Assembly (NCBI RefSeq): GCF_003952165.1
Contig: NZ_RXFT01000012.1
Span: forward strand, 62,001-126,000
Reading direction: 5' to 3'
From: Variovorax guangxiensis
GTDB lineage: Bacteria > Pseudomonadota > Gammaproteobacteria > Burkholderiales > Burkholderiaceae_C
Length of the DNA stretch: 64,000 bases
Part shown: in pieces, positions 1 to 8,693 of the stretch
How the letters are laid out: each line of letters starts with the position of its first letter
Position numbering within the stretch: position 1 is the first letter of the stretch
Program-made: the position numbers and the translations under genes
The notes under the pieces: model-generated
What the model was told of the DNA's origin: nothing
Seen by the model: the letters and a program-made list of their open reading frames with translations, nothing else
Databases searched by the model: none

Positions 1-1
1 C

Positions 2-769
2 ACCTCGGCCACGGCCGCATCGACCGGCGCCGACCTGAACGGCAAGGCCGCGCAGGACGCGGCGCGCCAGATCCGCGAGCGCCTGGCCGAATGCGCGGCC
101 GAGCGCCACGGCGGCAAGGCGAGCGAAGTGCGCTTCGCCAACGACACGGTCGAGGTCAACGGCCGCTCGCTGGCCTTCAGCACCGTGGTGGGCGAGGCGT
201 ACCTCGACCGCAGGCAGCTGTGGTCCGACGGCTTCTACGCCACGCCCGGCCTGAGCTGGGACAAGGACAAGATGCAGGGCCGCCCGTTCTACTACTACGC
301 CTACGGCGCGGCGGTGAGCGAAGTGATCGTGGACACGCTCACCGGCGAATGGAAGCTGCTGCGCGCCGACATCCTGCACGACGCGGGCAAGTCGCTGAAC
401 CCGGCGGTGGACATCGGCCAGGTCGAGGGCGCGTTCATCCAGGGCATGGGCTGGCTCACGACCGAGGAGCTGGTGTGGCATCCGCAGAGCGGCAAGCTCA
501 CCACGCACGCGCCCAGCACCTACAAGATCCCCACGGCCAACGACTGCCCGCCGGTGTTCAACGTGCGCCTGTTCGAGGGCCAGAACTTCGAGGACTCGAT
601 CCACCGCAGCAAGGCCGTGGGCGAGCCGCCGCTGCTGCTGCCGTTCTCGGTGTTCTTCGCGATCCGCGACGCGGTCTCGGCCGCGGGCGGCCACAGGGTC
701 GATCCGCCGCTGAAGGCGCCGGCCACGAGCGAGTCGATCCTGCGTGCGATCACTGCCGTGCAGGGGTGA
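2..769 (+). CDS. xdhB: Xanthine dehydrogenase molybdopterin-binding subunit, C-terminal part
   Basis: The last 255 codons of a molybdenum hydroxylase large subunit; the start lies before the window. This subunit carries the molybdenum cofactor and oxidises hypoxanthine to xanthine and then urate. Diagnostic stretches are a GQVEGAFIQGMG segment in the cofactor-binding domain and KAVGEPPLLL near the end, whose Glu (codon 623-625) aligns with the catalytic glutamate of xanthine dehydrogenases. The tail (FFAIRDAV, then a short variable end) is normal for the family, so the 3' end looks intact. Downstream lie a LysR regulator and purine transporters, which supports purine over other hydroxylase substrates. 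A related aldehyde or purine hydroxylase is the alternative. Confidence 0.88.
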   Translation, partial: TSATAASTGADLNGKAAQDAARQIRERLAECAAERHGGKASEVRFANDTVEVNGRSLAFSTVVGEAYLDRRQLWSDGFYATPGLSWDKDKMQGRPFYYYAYGAAVSEVIVDTLTGEWKLLRADILHDAGKSLNPAVDIGQVEGAFIQGMGWLTTEELVWHPQSGKLTTHAPSTYKIPTANDCPPVFNVRLFEGQNFEDSIHRSKAVGEPPLLLPFSVFFAIRDAVSAAGGHRVDPPLKAPATSESILRAITAVQG

Positions 770-788
770 TGGCCGCCGTGAAAGCGGA

Positions 789-906
789 CAGCCGAACGCA
801 GAGGACGCGAAGGTTTCGCGAAGGTCGCAGAAGGAAAACCGAAAAAATGTCTTCGGTCCCTTTCGCGACTTCTGCGCAACTTCTGTCTGCCTTCTGCGTT
901 CGGCTG
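789..906. repeat. Palindromic intergenic element
   Basis: The interval between xdhB and the LysR gene is almost wholly one imperfect inverted repeat. The outer arms CAGCCGAACGCAG (789-801) and CTGCGTTCGGCTG (894-906) are perfect complements over 13 bases, and the inside holds further complementary blocks (cgcgaaggt / cttt-cgcga). The spurious open frames on both strands here are a by-product. It resembles short non-coding repeats dispersed in Comamonadaceae genomes; that is memory, not a search. It could also act as a bidirectional transcription barrier. Confidence 0.5.
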
Positions 907-961
907 CCCGATTTCTTCCGGCGTATAACCATCCGCATTGCTCACTACCAGGCACGCGGCC

Positions 962-1954
962 ATGAGAGACCAGGCTCTTTTCGACAAGATCGATCTGCAC
1001 CTCATCCGGGTGCTTCACACCGTGCTGACCGACCGCAGCGTCTCTCGGGCGGCCATCCGGCTGGGCATGTACCAGCCGGCGGTGTCGGCGGCACTGAAGC
1101 GGCTGCGCGAGCTGTCGGGCGATCCGCTGCTGGTGCGATCCGGTTCGGGCATGGTGCCGACCGACGCGGGGCTGCGCATGATCGAGCCTGCGGCCAGCAT
1201 CCTGCGCGCGGCGGAGATGCTGTTCTCGGATGCGCGCGGCTTCGATCCGCAGTCGGCGGCCACCACCTTCCGCATCGCGGCCAGCGACTACATGGACCCG
1301 CTGTTCCTGCCCATGCTGGTGGCGCAGGTCAAGCGCGACGCGCCGCTGTGTCAGATCGAGATCCACGCGCTCACGCCCGACTCGGACTACCACGGGCACC
1401 TGGCGCTCGGCCAGGTCGACCTGGTGATCGGCAACTGGCTCAAGCCGCCGGAAGACCTGCACATGGCGCGGCTCTTCGGGGACGACGTGGTCTCGCTGGT
1501 CAACAAGGACCATCCGGCGGTGCGCCGCGGCTGGGACCTGGAGACCTGGCTGGCGGCCGAGCACATCGCGCCCACGCCCATGCACCCGGGCGGGCGCGGC
1601 ATCATCGACCAGATGCTCGACGAGCTGGGCCGGCAGCGCAACATCACGGCGCGCTGCGCGCACTTCGGGCTCATTCCGGACATGGTCGCCTCCAGCCTAC
1701 TGGTGCTGACCACCGGCCGACAGTACTGCGAGCGCTTCGCTGCGCGGCTGCCGCTGAAGATCCTCGACTGCCCGGTGGCGCTGCCGCGCCTCATGTACTA
1801 CCAGCTCTGGCACGAACGCACCCATTCGTCGAGCTCGGCGCGCTGGCTGCGCGAATGCATCAAGGAGGTGGCGGCGTCGCTGCGGCCTCCGGCTTCCGCC
1901 ATATCAGGCGCCACGGCGCGCCCGCCCGCCGCACCTGAAACCTCGGATCCCTGA
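962..1954 (+). CDS. LysR-family transcriptional regulator
   Basis: A 330-residue LysR regulator. The N-terminal winged helix-turn-helix spans about residues 8-66 (DLHLIRVLHTVLTDRSVSRA, then a YQPAVSAALKRLRE recognition helix) and is followed by a periplasmic-binding-like effector domain. I chose the ATG at 962 (MRDQALFDK) because LysR proteins normally begin a few residues before the first helix; an ATG eight codons upstream is possible. It sits between xdhB and a purine permease, so control of purine genes is a reasonable inference, although the ligand cannot be read from the sequence. The C-terminal tail (PPASAISGATARPPAAPETS) is low-complexity and not conserved in the family. Confidence 0.85.
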   Translation: MRDQALFDKIDLHLIRVLHTVLTDRSVSRAAIRLGMYQPAVSAALKRLRELSGDPLLVRSGSGMVPTDAGLRMIEPAASILRAAEMLFSDARGFDPQSAATTFRIAASDYMDPLFLPMLVAQVKRDAPLCQIEIHALTPDSDYHGHLALGQVDLVIGNWLKPPEDLHMARLFGDDVVSLVNKDHPAVRRGWDLETWLAAEHIAPTPMHPGGRGIIDQMLDELGRQRNITARCAHFGLIPDMVASSLLVLTTGRQYCERFAARLPLKILDCPVALPRLMYYQLWHERTHSSSSARWLRECIKEVAASLRPPASAISGATARPPAAPETSDP

Positions 1955-2029
1955 GAAAACCCCGTTCGCGCCGGCGTCGTGAGCGGGGCAACGATGAAAC
2001 CGCCACTACAACAGCTGGAGACAAGCGAA

Positions 2030-3430
2030 ATGAGTACGTTTGAACAGGCGCCCAAGGGCGCCGAGCCCCGCGCGCCGGGGCATGTCGAGTCCGCGCGCCC
2101 GCGCGCGGCTGTGGGCAGCGCAAGCGGCTCGGGTCTGCTTGAACGCCTGTTCAAGCTCGATGCGCACAACACCACGGTGCGCACCGAAGTCATCGCGGGG
2201 CTGACCACCTTCCTGACGATGGCCTACATCATCTTCGTGAACCCGTCGATCCTCGGCGACGCGGGCATGCCCAAGGGCGCGGTCTTCGTGGCCACCTGCC
2301 TGATCGCGGCGCTGGGCACGCTCATCATGGGCCTGTACGCCAACTACCCGATCGCCATGGCGCCGGGCATGGGCCTGAACGCCTACTTCTCCTACGTGGT
2401 GGTGCTGGGCATGGGCTACACGTGGCAGGTGGCGCTGGGCGCGGTCTTCATCTCGGGCTGCCTGTTCCTGATCGTCACGGTCACCGGGCTGCGGGAGCTC
2501 TTCATACAGGGCATACCGCAGTCGCTGCGAACGGCGATCACGGTGGGCATCGGCATGTTCCTGGCGCTCATCGCACTGAAGAGCGCCGGCGTGGTCGCCG
2601 CATCGCCCGCCACCTTCGTCACGCTGGGCGACCTGCACTCGGCGCCGGTGATCCTGGCGACGCTGGGCTTCCTCATCATCGTGGCGCTGGACAAGCTCAA
2701 GGTGCGCGGCGCGATCCTGATCGGGATCATCACGGTGACGGTGCTGTCCTTCTTCTTCGGCGGCAACAAGTTCCACGGCGTGTTCGACGCGCCGCCGTCC
2801 ATCGCGCCGACCTTCATGCAGCTGGACATCCTGGGCGCGCTCAAGGGCGGCATCCTGAACGTGGTGCTGGTGTTCTTCCTGGTCGAGATGTTCGACGCCA
2901 CCGGCACGCTGATGGGCGTGGCCAAGCGCGCAGGCCTGCTGGTACCGGGCAAGATGGAGCGCATGAACAAGGCGCTGCTGGCCGACAGCGGCGCGATCTT
3001 CGCGGGCTCGCTGCTCGGCACCTCGAGCACCACGGCCTACGTGGAGAGCGCGGCCGGCGTGCAGGCGGGCGGGCGCACCGGCCTCACCGCCGTGGTGGTG
3101 GCGCTGCTCTTCCTGGCCTGCCTGATGATCTCGCCGCTGGCGGGCTCAGTGCCGGCCTACGCCACCGCGCCGGCGCTGCTCTTCGTGGGCTGCCTGATGC
3201 TGCGCGACCTGGTCGAGCTCGACTGGGAGGACACCACCGAGGTCATCCCGGCGGCGGTGACCGCGCTGGCCATGCCCTTCACCTACTCGATCGCCAACGG
3301 CCTGGCCTTCGGCTTCATCACCTATGCGGTGCTGAAGCTGTGCACCGGGCGGGCACGGGAAGTGCATGCGATGGTCTGGGTCATCGCAGCCGTGTTCCTC
3401 TTCAAGTTCGCCTACATCGGCGGGCACTGA
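2030..3430 (+). CDS. NCS2-family purine (guanine/hypoxanthine) permease
   Basis: A 466-residue inner-membrane purine:proton symporter of the AzgA-like branch of NCS2. A soluble N-terminus precedes LERLFKLDAHNTTVRTEVIA, a hallmark of these permeases; then come AGLTTFLTMAYIIFVNPSIL, the motif MAPGMGLNAYFSY, and about a dozen hydrophobic segments. LVEMFDATGTLMGVAKRAGL and LGTSSTTAYVESAAGV correspond to the two conserved substrate-site regions. The start at 2030 has GGAG at 2017-2020; an upstream ATG at 1994 and a GTG at 1979 lack this support. It lies with xdhB and a purine ABC importer. Guanine/hypoxanthine or adenine are the likely substrates; specificity cannot be fixed by eye. Confidence 0.88.
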   Translation: MSTFEQAPKGAEPRAPGHVESARPRAAVGSASGSGLLERLFKLDAHNTTVRTEVIAGLTTFLTMAYIIFVNPSILGDAGMPKGAVFVATCLIAALGTLIMGLYANYPIAMAPGMGLNAYFSYVVVLGMGYTWQVALGAVFISGCLFLIVTVTGLRELFIQGIPQSLRTAITVGIGMFLALIALKSAGVVAASPATFVTLGDLHSAPVILATLGFLIIVALDKLKVRGAILIGIITVTVLSFFFGGNKFHGVFDAPPSIAPTFMQLDILGALKGGILNVVLVFFLVEMFDATGTLMGVAKRAGLLVPGKMERMNKALLADSGAIFAGSLLGTSSTTAYVESAAGVQAGGRTGLTAVVVALLFLACLMISPLAGSVPAYATAPALLFVGCLMLRDLVELDWEDTTEVIPAAVTALAMPFTYSIANGLAFGFITYAVLKLCTGRAREVHAMVWVIAAVFLFKFAYIGGH

Positions 3431-3543
3431 AGCAGTGAGCTGAGCGAAGCGCCGTCGGGCGCCGATGGTCGCGGGGACGCCATTAGACTCATGGCCGTTC
3501 CCGCTTTGTTGCTGTTGAACGAGACAAATCCACGAAACCCGGC

Positions 3544-5082
3544 ATGACAACCCCCAGACTCCAGCTCGCTCACATCACCAAGCGGTATCCCGCGGTGGTG
3601 GCCAACAGCGACATCTCCCTGAGCGTCGCGCCCGGCGAAATCCACGCCGTGCTCGGCGAGAACGGCGCCGGCAAGTCGACCCTGATGAAGATCATCTACG
3701 GCTCGGTGAAGCCCGACGAAGGCACGGTGATGTTCGACGGCCAGGCCGTCAGCCTGCGCAACCCGCAGCAGGCGAGGGCGCTGGGCATCAGCATGGTGTT
3801 CCAGCACTTCAGCCTGTTCGACACGCTCACCGTGGCCGAGAACGTCTGGCTGGGACTCGACAAATCGCTGCAGCTGGCCGAGGTCACGCGCAGCATCACC
3901 GCCAAGGCCAGCGAGTACGGCCTGGACATCGACCCCTCGCGCCCGGTGCACACGCTGTCGGTGGGCGAGATGCAGCGGGTGGAGATTATCCGCGCGCTGC
4001 TCACCAACCCCAGGCTGCTGATCCTCGACGAGCCGACCTCTGTGCTGACGCCGCAGGCGGTGATCAAGCTCTTCACGGTGCTGAAGAAGCTGTCTTCCGA
4101 GGGCTGCAGCATCCTCTACATCAGCCACAAGCTGCACGAGATCCAGGAGCTGTGCAGCGCCTGCACCGTGCTGCGCGGCGGCAAGGTGACGGGGGTGTGC
4201 AATCCGCAGAACGAGAGCACGCAGTCGCTGTCGCGGCTGATGATCGGCAGCGAGCCGCCGCCGCTGCAGCACCGGCCGGTGCACGCGGGCGCGGTGGCGC
4301 TGCGCGTCGACGGGCTGTCGCTGGCGCGCGAGGACCAGTTCGGCGTCGATCTCGACGGCATTTCCTTCGAGGTGCGCGCGGGCGAGGTCGTCGGCATCGC
4401 GGGCGTTTCGGGCAACGGCCAGAAGGAACTGCTCTACGCGCTCTCGGGCGAGGACGTGCGCGCCGAGGCGCCGATGGTGCGCGTATTCGACAAGCCGGCA
4501 GGGCGGCTGCGCCCCCGGGCGCGACGCGCGCTGGGCCTGCACTTCGTGCCCGAGGAGCGGCTGGGCCGCGGCGCCGTGCCCACGCTGGGGCTCGCGCACA
4601 ACCTGCTGCTCACGCGCAGCGAGGCGGTGGGCCGGGGCGGGTGGATCAGCACCGGCGCGCTGGAGCGCCAGGCCAAGGCCATCATCGAGCGTTTCAAGGT
4701 CAAGGCAGGAGGTCCGAAGGCAGCAGCGCGCTCGCTCTCGGGCGGCAACCTGCAGAAATTCATCGTCGGGCGCGAGATCGACGCGAACCCGAAGCTCTTC
4801 ATCGTCTCGCAGCCGACCTGGGGGGTGGACGTGGGCGCGGCCGCGCTGATCCACGCCGAGATCCTCGCGCTGCGCGACGCGGGCTGCGCCGTGCTGGTCA
4901 TCAGCGAGGAACTCGACGAACTGTTCAATATCAGCGACCGGCTGCATGTGATCGCCAAGGGGCGGCTGTCGCCTTCCATCGACCGCGCGGCCGCCACGCT
5001 GCAGCAGATCGGCGAGTGGATGAGTGGCCTGTGGCAGGGCGAAGGCAATAAAACCTCGGAGGCGGCCCATGCTCAAGCTTGA
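3544..5082 (+). CDS. Nucleoside/purine ABC importer, duplicated ATP-binding protein
   Basis: A 512-residue ATPase with two ABC domains in tandem, as in sugar and nucleoside importers of the RbsA/YufO type. Domain 1 has Walker A GENGAGKST near residue 40, signature LSVGEMQRVEI and Walker B LLILDEPTSVLTP. Domain 2 (from about residue 255) has a degenerate Walker A (AGVSGNGQKEL), signature LSGGNLQKFIVGRE and a degenerate Walker B (LFIVSQPTWGVDVG), the asymmetry normal for this family. It overlaps the first permease gene by 14 bases. With two permeases and a BMP-type binding protein downstream, it forms a complete importer, probably for purine nucleosides or bases. Confidence 0.92.
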   Translation: MTTPRLQLAHITKRYPAVVANSDISLSVAPGEIHAVLGENGAGKSTLMKIIYGSVKPDEGTVMFDGQAVSLRNPQQARALGISMVFQHFSLFDTLTVAENVWLGLDKSLQLAEVTRSITAKASEYGLDIDPSRPVHTLSVGEMQRVEIIRALLTNPRLLILDEPTSVLTPQAVIKLFTVLKKLSSEGCSILYISHKLHEIQELCSACTVLRGGKVTGVCNPQNESTQSLSRLMIGSEPPPLQHRPVHAGAVALRVDGLSLAREDQFGVDLDGISFEVRAGEVVGIAGVSGNGQKELLYALSGEDVRAEAPMVRVFDKPAGRLRPRARRALGLHFVPEERLGRGAVPTLGLAHNLLLTRSEAVGRGGWISTGALERQAKAIIERFKVKAGGPKAAARSLSGGNLQKFIVGREIDANPKLFIVSQPTWGVDVGAAALIHAEILALRDAGCAVLVISEELDELFNISDRLHVIAKGRLSPSIDRAAATLQQIGEWMSGLWQGEGNKTSEAAHAQA

Positions 5083-6229
5083 ACCGCGTCCGGAGCTGTC
5101 CCGCTTCTGGAGCTATGCCTCGCCGATCCTGGCGCTGCTGATCACCGTGCTCATCGGCGTGGCGCTTTTCGCGGCGCTGGGCAAGGACCCGGTCAAGGGC
5201 CTGCTGGTGTTCTTCTACGAGCCCATCAAGAGCGGCTACGCCATCGGCGAGCTGATGGTGAAGGCCACGCCGCTGCTCATCATCGCGCTGGGGCTGGCGG
5301 TGTGCTTCCGCTCCAACGTGTGGAACATCGGCGCCGAGGGGCAGTTCGTGTTCGGCGCGATCGCGGCGGGCGGCGTGGCGCTTTTGGCCGACAAGAACAC
5401 GGGGCAGTGGATCGTCGTGGCCATTCTGCTGGCGGGCATCGTCGGCGGCATGGTGTGGGCGGGCATCGTCGCCTTCCTGCGCGACAGGTGCAACGCCAAC
5501 GAGATCCTGGTGAGCCTGATGCTGGTCTACGTAGCCACGCTGCTGCTGGGCTACATGGTCTACGGACCCTGGAAGGACCCGCACGGCTACAACTTCCCGC
5601 AGACCAAGACCTTCGAGGCGGTCACGCAGATCCCGCGCCTGTTCAAGGGCTCGCGCGTGAGCATCGGCCTCGTGATCGCGCTGGTGGGGGCGGGGGCGCT
5701 GTGGGTGTTCCTGTTCCGCACGCGCGCGGGCTTCGCGCAGCAGGTCGGCGGGCTGGCGCCTGCGGCCTCGCGCTACGCGGGCTTCTCTGCGCGGCGTGCT
5801 GTGTGGGTCGCGCTGCTTACCTCGGGCGCCGCAGCCGGCCTTGCCGGCGCGCTCGAAGTGGCCGGGCCGCTGGGCCAGCTCACTCCCTACGTGCCGGCGG
5901 GCTACGGCTTCGCGGCCATCATCGTGGCCTTCGTCGGGCGGCTGCATCCGGTGGGAATGATCTTCTCGGCCATCCTGATGAGCATGTTCTACATCGGCGG
6001 CGAACTGGCGCAGTCGCGCCTGGGGCTGCCCAAGTCGCTCACCGGCGTGTTCCAGGGGCTGCTGCTGTTCACGCTGCTGGCCTGCGACACGCTCATTGCC
6101 TACCGCATCCGGCGCAAGGCGGCCGCGAAGGCCGCCTCTTCCATGACCACGGCCTCGCTGCAGGCGAGCACGCCGATTACCGCACCCATTACTGCACCGG
6201 TCACGCGTGCCACCGAAGGGAGCAACTGA
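5069..6229 (+). CDS. Nucleoside/purine ABC importer, permease 1
   Basis: A 386-residue permease of the BPD_transp_2 (YufP-like) type with about nine or ten membrane segments. The conserved NVWNIGAEGQFVFGAI stretch is typical of nucleoside and ribose importer permeases, and GLAPAASRYAGFSARRAVW is the cytoplasmic loop that contacts the ATPase. ATG 5069 is preceded by CGGAGG (5057-5062) and overlaps the end of the ATPase gene, implying translational coupling. The C-terminus is a Thr/Ala-rich tail (SMTTASLQASTPITAPI) with no obvious function. A second permease begins three bases after its stop codon. Confidence 0.9.
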   Translation: MLKLEPRPELSRFWSYASPILALLITVLIGVALFAALGKDPVKGLLVFFYEPIKSGYAIGELMVKATPLLIIALGLAVCFRSNVWNIGAEGQFVFGAIAAGGVALLADKNTGQWIVVAILLAGIVGGMVWAGIVAFLRDRCNANEILVSLMLVYVATLLLGYMVYGPWKDPHGYNFPQTKTFEAVTQIPRLFKGSRVSIGLVIALVGAGALWVFLFRTRAGFAQQVGGLAPAASRYAGFSARRAVWVALLTSGAAAGLAGALEVAGPLGQLTPYVPAGYGFAAIIVAFVGRLHPVGMIFSAILMSMFYIGGELAQSRLGLPKSLTGVFQGLLLFTLLACDTLIAYRIRRKAAAKAASSMTTASLQASTPITAPITAPVTRATEGSN

Positions 6230-6231
6230 CC

Positions 6232-7152
6232 ATGGAGAGCTACGCACTCCTTTTGGGTTCCACGCTGAGCGCGGGCACCGTGCTCGCCATCGCTGCACTG
6301 GGCCTGCTCATCAACGAGAAGGCCGGCATCGTCAACCTCGGCGCCGAGGGCATGATGCTGTGCGCCGCCATCGCGGGCTTCGCGACGGTCGTCACCACGC
6401 ACAACCCCTGGCTGGGCTTTCTTGCCGGCATGGCCGCGGGCGCCTTGCTCGCGGCCTTCTTCGGCGTGCTGGTGATCTGGCTCAACACCAACCAGTACGC
6501 GACCGGCCTCGCGCTGAGCCTGTTCGGCGTGGGCTTCTCCGCCTTCGCGGGCATCAGCTTCGTGCAGGCCAAGCTGCCGGAAAGCGCCTCGTACGCCATT
6601 CCGGTGCTGGGCGACATCCCGCTGGTCGGGCCGGCGCTGTTCCGCCATCACCCGATGGTGTATTTCGCGGTGGTGCTGACCTTCGGGCTGATCTGGTTCC
6701 TCTATCGCACGCGCGCGGGGCTGGTGCTGCGCTCGGTGGGCGAGTCGCCCGAGTCGGCGCATGCGCTGGGCTACCCGGTGCGGCGCATCCGCTTCATGGC
6801 GGTGATCGCGGGCGGCTCGCTGTGCGGGCTGGCGGGCGCGTATCTCTCGACCGTGTACACGCCGCTGTGGGTCGAGGGCATGGTGGCCGGCCGCGGCTGG
6901 ATCGCGCTGGCGCTCACCACCTTCGCCACCTGGCGGCCGGTGCGCGTGCTGCTGGGCGCCTACCTGTTCGGCGGGGTGTCGATGCTGGGCTTCCACCTGC
7001 AAAGCAGCGGCGTGGACGTGCCGGCGCAGTTCCTCAGCATGCTGCAGTACATCGCGCCGATCGTGGTGCTGGCGCTGATCTCGCGCAACCCGGCTTTCAT
7101 CCGCGCCAACATGCCGGCTTCCATCGGGAAACCGTTCTACCCCGGCTCATAA
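6232..7152 (+). CDS. Nucleoside/purine ABC importer, permease 2
   Basis: A 306-residue permease of the YufQ-like type, partner of the preceding permease in a heterodimeric channel. It carries the family mark GIVNLGAEGMMLCAAI near residue 40 and the ATPase-contact loop GESPESAHALGYPVRRIRF. About eight hydrophobic helices are visible. It starts three bases after the previous stop with GGGAGC as ribosome-binding site, and the binding-protein gene follows after 49 bases, so the four genes 3544-8374 look like one operon. Confidence 0.9.
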   Translation: MESYALLLGSTLSAGTVLAIAALGLLINEKAGIVNLGAEGMMLCAAIAGFATVVTTHNPWLGFLAGMAAGALLAAFFGVLVIWLNTNQYATGLALSLFGVGFSAFAGISFVQAKLPESASYAIPVLGDIPLVGPALFRHHPMVYFAVVLTFGLIWFLYRTRAGLVLRSVGESPESAHALGYPVRRIRFMAVIAGGSLCGLAGAYLSTVYTPLWVEGMVAGRGWIALALTTFATWRPVRVLLGAYLFGGVSMLGFHLQSSGVDVPAQFLSMLQYIAPIVVLALISRNPAFIRANMPASIGKPFYPGS

Positions 7153-7201
7153 TCGCGTTTTTCGTTTTCCCGCCAACCTGTCCTTTTGAGGATTTCCGAC
7201 A

Positions 7202-8374
7202 ATGAATGATCTGAACAAGCGCTCCCTGCTCAAGCTGGCCGCCCTCACGGCGGTCGCTTCGGCGGCCCTGATCGGCTGCGGCAAGAAAGAAGAAGCGGCG
7301 GCTCCTGCGGCTGCACCCGCGCCGGCCCCGGCACCCGCCGCGGCGGCTCCGGCCCCGGCAGCGCCGCTGAACATCGCATTCGCATACGTCGGACCGGTTG
7401 GCGACGGCGGCTGGACCTTCGCGCACGACAACGCCCGCAAGGCGCTCGAGAAGGAATTCGGCGACAAGATCAAGACCACCTTCGTCGAGAGCGTGCCGGA
7501 AGGCGCCGACGCCGAGCGCGTGTTCCGCGACATGGTCGGCCAGGGCAACAAGCTGATCTTCGGCACCACCTTCGGCTACATGGAACCCATGCTGAAGGTC
7601 GCGGCCGACAGCAAGGACGTGAAGTTCGAGCACGCCACCGGCTACAAGACCTCCGACAACATGCGCACCTACGACAGCCGCACGTACGAGGGCGCGTACA
7701 TGGCCGGCATCATCGCGGGCGCCATGACCAAGAGCAACACGCTGGGCGTGGTTGGCTCGGTGCCTATTCCCGAAGTGCTGCGCAACATCAACAGCTTCAC
7801 GCTGGGCGCGCAGTCGGTGAACCCGAAGATCACGACCAAGGTCGTGTGGGTGAACGAGTGGTTCAGCCCGCCGAAGGAAACCGAAGCCGCCACCGCCCTC
7901 ATCAACGGCGGCGCCGACGTGCTGTTCCAGAACACCGACTCGCCGGCCGTGCTCAAGACCGCGCAGGAAAAGGGCAAGCGCGCCTTCGGCTGGGACTCCG
8001 ACATGACCGCCTACGGTCCCAAGGCCCACCTGGCCTCGGCCACCATCAACTGGGCTCCGTACTACATCAAGGCCACCCAGGAAGCCCTGGACGGCAAGTG
8101 GACCACCGGCCAGGCCTGGTGGGGTGTGAAGGAAGGCGCGATCGACCTCGTCTCCATCGCCGAAGACGTGCCGGCCGAAACCAAGGCCAAGGTCGAGGAA
8201 GTGAAGAAGGGCCTGAAGGACGGCAGCTTCGTGATCTGGAAGGGCCCGATCCTCGGCCAGGACGGCAAGGAAGTGGTCGCCAAGGACGCGGTGGCCGACG
8301 ACAAGTTCCTGTCGGGCGTGAACTTCTACGTCAAGGGCGTGGAAGGCAAGGTGCCCGGCGGCGACAAGAAGTAA
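7202..8374 (+). CDS. BMP-family substrate-binding lipoprotein of the purine/nucleoside importer
   Basis: A 390-residue binding protein of the basic membrane protein (BMP/PnrA-like) family, which delivers nucleosides or purines to the adjacent importer. The N-terminus is a lipoprotein signal with lipobox LIGC (Cys26), followed by a flexible Ala/Pro linker. The mature domain begins NIAFAYVGPVGDGGWTFAHD, the typical BMP opening, and contains EGADAERVFRDMVGQGNKLI and TFGYMEP. It closes the importer operon; an interspersed repeat and an intrinsic terminator follow. A related protein without a lipobox is encoded at 37522, next to guanine deaminase. Confidence 0.92.
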   Translation: MNDLNKRSLLKLAALTAVASAALIGCGKKEEAAAPAAAPAPAPAPAAAAPAPAAPLNIAFAYVGPVGDGGWTFAHDNARKALEKEFGDKIKTTFVESVPEGADAERVFRDMVGQGNKLIFGTTFGYMEPMLKVAADSKDVKFEHATGYKTSDNMRTYDSRTYEGAYMAGIIAGAMTKSNTLGVVGSVPIPEVLRNINSFTLGAQSVNPKITTKVVWVNEWFSPPKETEAATALINGGADVLFQNTDSPAVLKTAQEKGKRAFGWDSDMTAYGPKAHLASATINWAPYYIKATQEALDGKWTTGQAWWGVKEGAIDLVSIAEDVPAETKAKVEEVKKGLKDGSFVIWKGPILGQDGKEVVAKDAVADDKFLSGVNFYVKGVEGKVPGGDKK

Positions 8375-8379
8375 AGCTC

Positions 8380-8472
8380 GCCCCCAGGCTGCGCGGACAC
8401 TGCGTGCCCGCTGCGCCAACCCCCTGCCGGGGGCAACACCTGCGGCCCGGCAAAGCCGGTTCCGCGGTGTTC
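8380..8472 (-). repeat. Interspersed repeat, copy A
   Basis: First of five copies of a roughly 90-base element in this window (others near 18786, 22174, 40217 and 43497). Reading on the plus strand it opens with CCCCCAGGCTGCGCG just after the stop of the binding-protein gene, continues with the hairpin CCCCCTGCCGGGGG, then TGCGGCCCGGCAAAGCCGG, and closes with TTCCGCGGTGTTC. Two short GC-rich stems (CCCC/GGGG and CCGGC/GCCGG) would form in RNA. The strand follows the orientation defined at copies C-E. Confidence 0.75.
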
Positions 8473-8526
8473 GCGAAGGAGCCCGGGCTGCGCCGGGCGC
8501 TTCATATACACCGAAAAGTTCTAACG

Positions 8527-8557
8527 ACCCGCACATGTTGCGGGTTTTCTTTTTTTA
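8527..8557 (+). terminator. Intrinsic terminator of the purine importer operon
   Basis: A six-base-pair stem CCCGCA (8528-8533) / TGCGGG (8539-8544) with loop CATGT is followed directly by TTTTCTTTTTTT. This is a classic rho-independent terminator, about 150 bases after the stop of the binding-protein gene and downstream of repeat copy A. Confidence 0.85.
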
Positions 8558-8693
8558 AGGGGTTACCTACCTGAAACCTCTCGGCCTCCGCTAAAGTAAC
8601 AATTAGTGTCACTATTGCGTGCCGTCGCAGGGCGGAACGCAGTCCGAGGCAAGTCCCGGAGGACCATCCACGCTCCATCACGACGAGACTGAA
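8558..8693 (+). promoter_or_regulatory. Probable promoter/leader of the TOMM island
   Basis: This 136-base stretch between the terminator and the kinase-cyclase gene must hold the promoter of the island if the terminator works. It is locally AT-richer (CTAAAGTAACAATTAG) and contains a small palindrome TAGTG-T-CACTA at 8604-8614 that could be an operator. No convincing -35/-10 pair was found. A GTG at 8619 is in frame with the gene but lacks a ribosome-binding site. Confidence 0.35.

Noticed and set aside
3412-5076. Minus-strand open frame of over 500 codons opposite the ABC ATPase gene
   Set aside because: Composition typical of antisense reading; the plus-strand gene has complete Walker and signature motifs.
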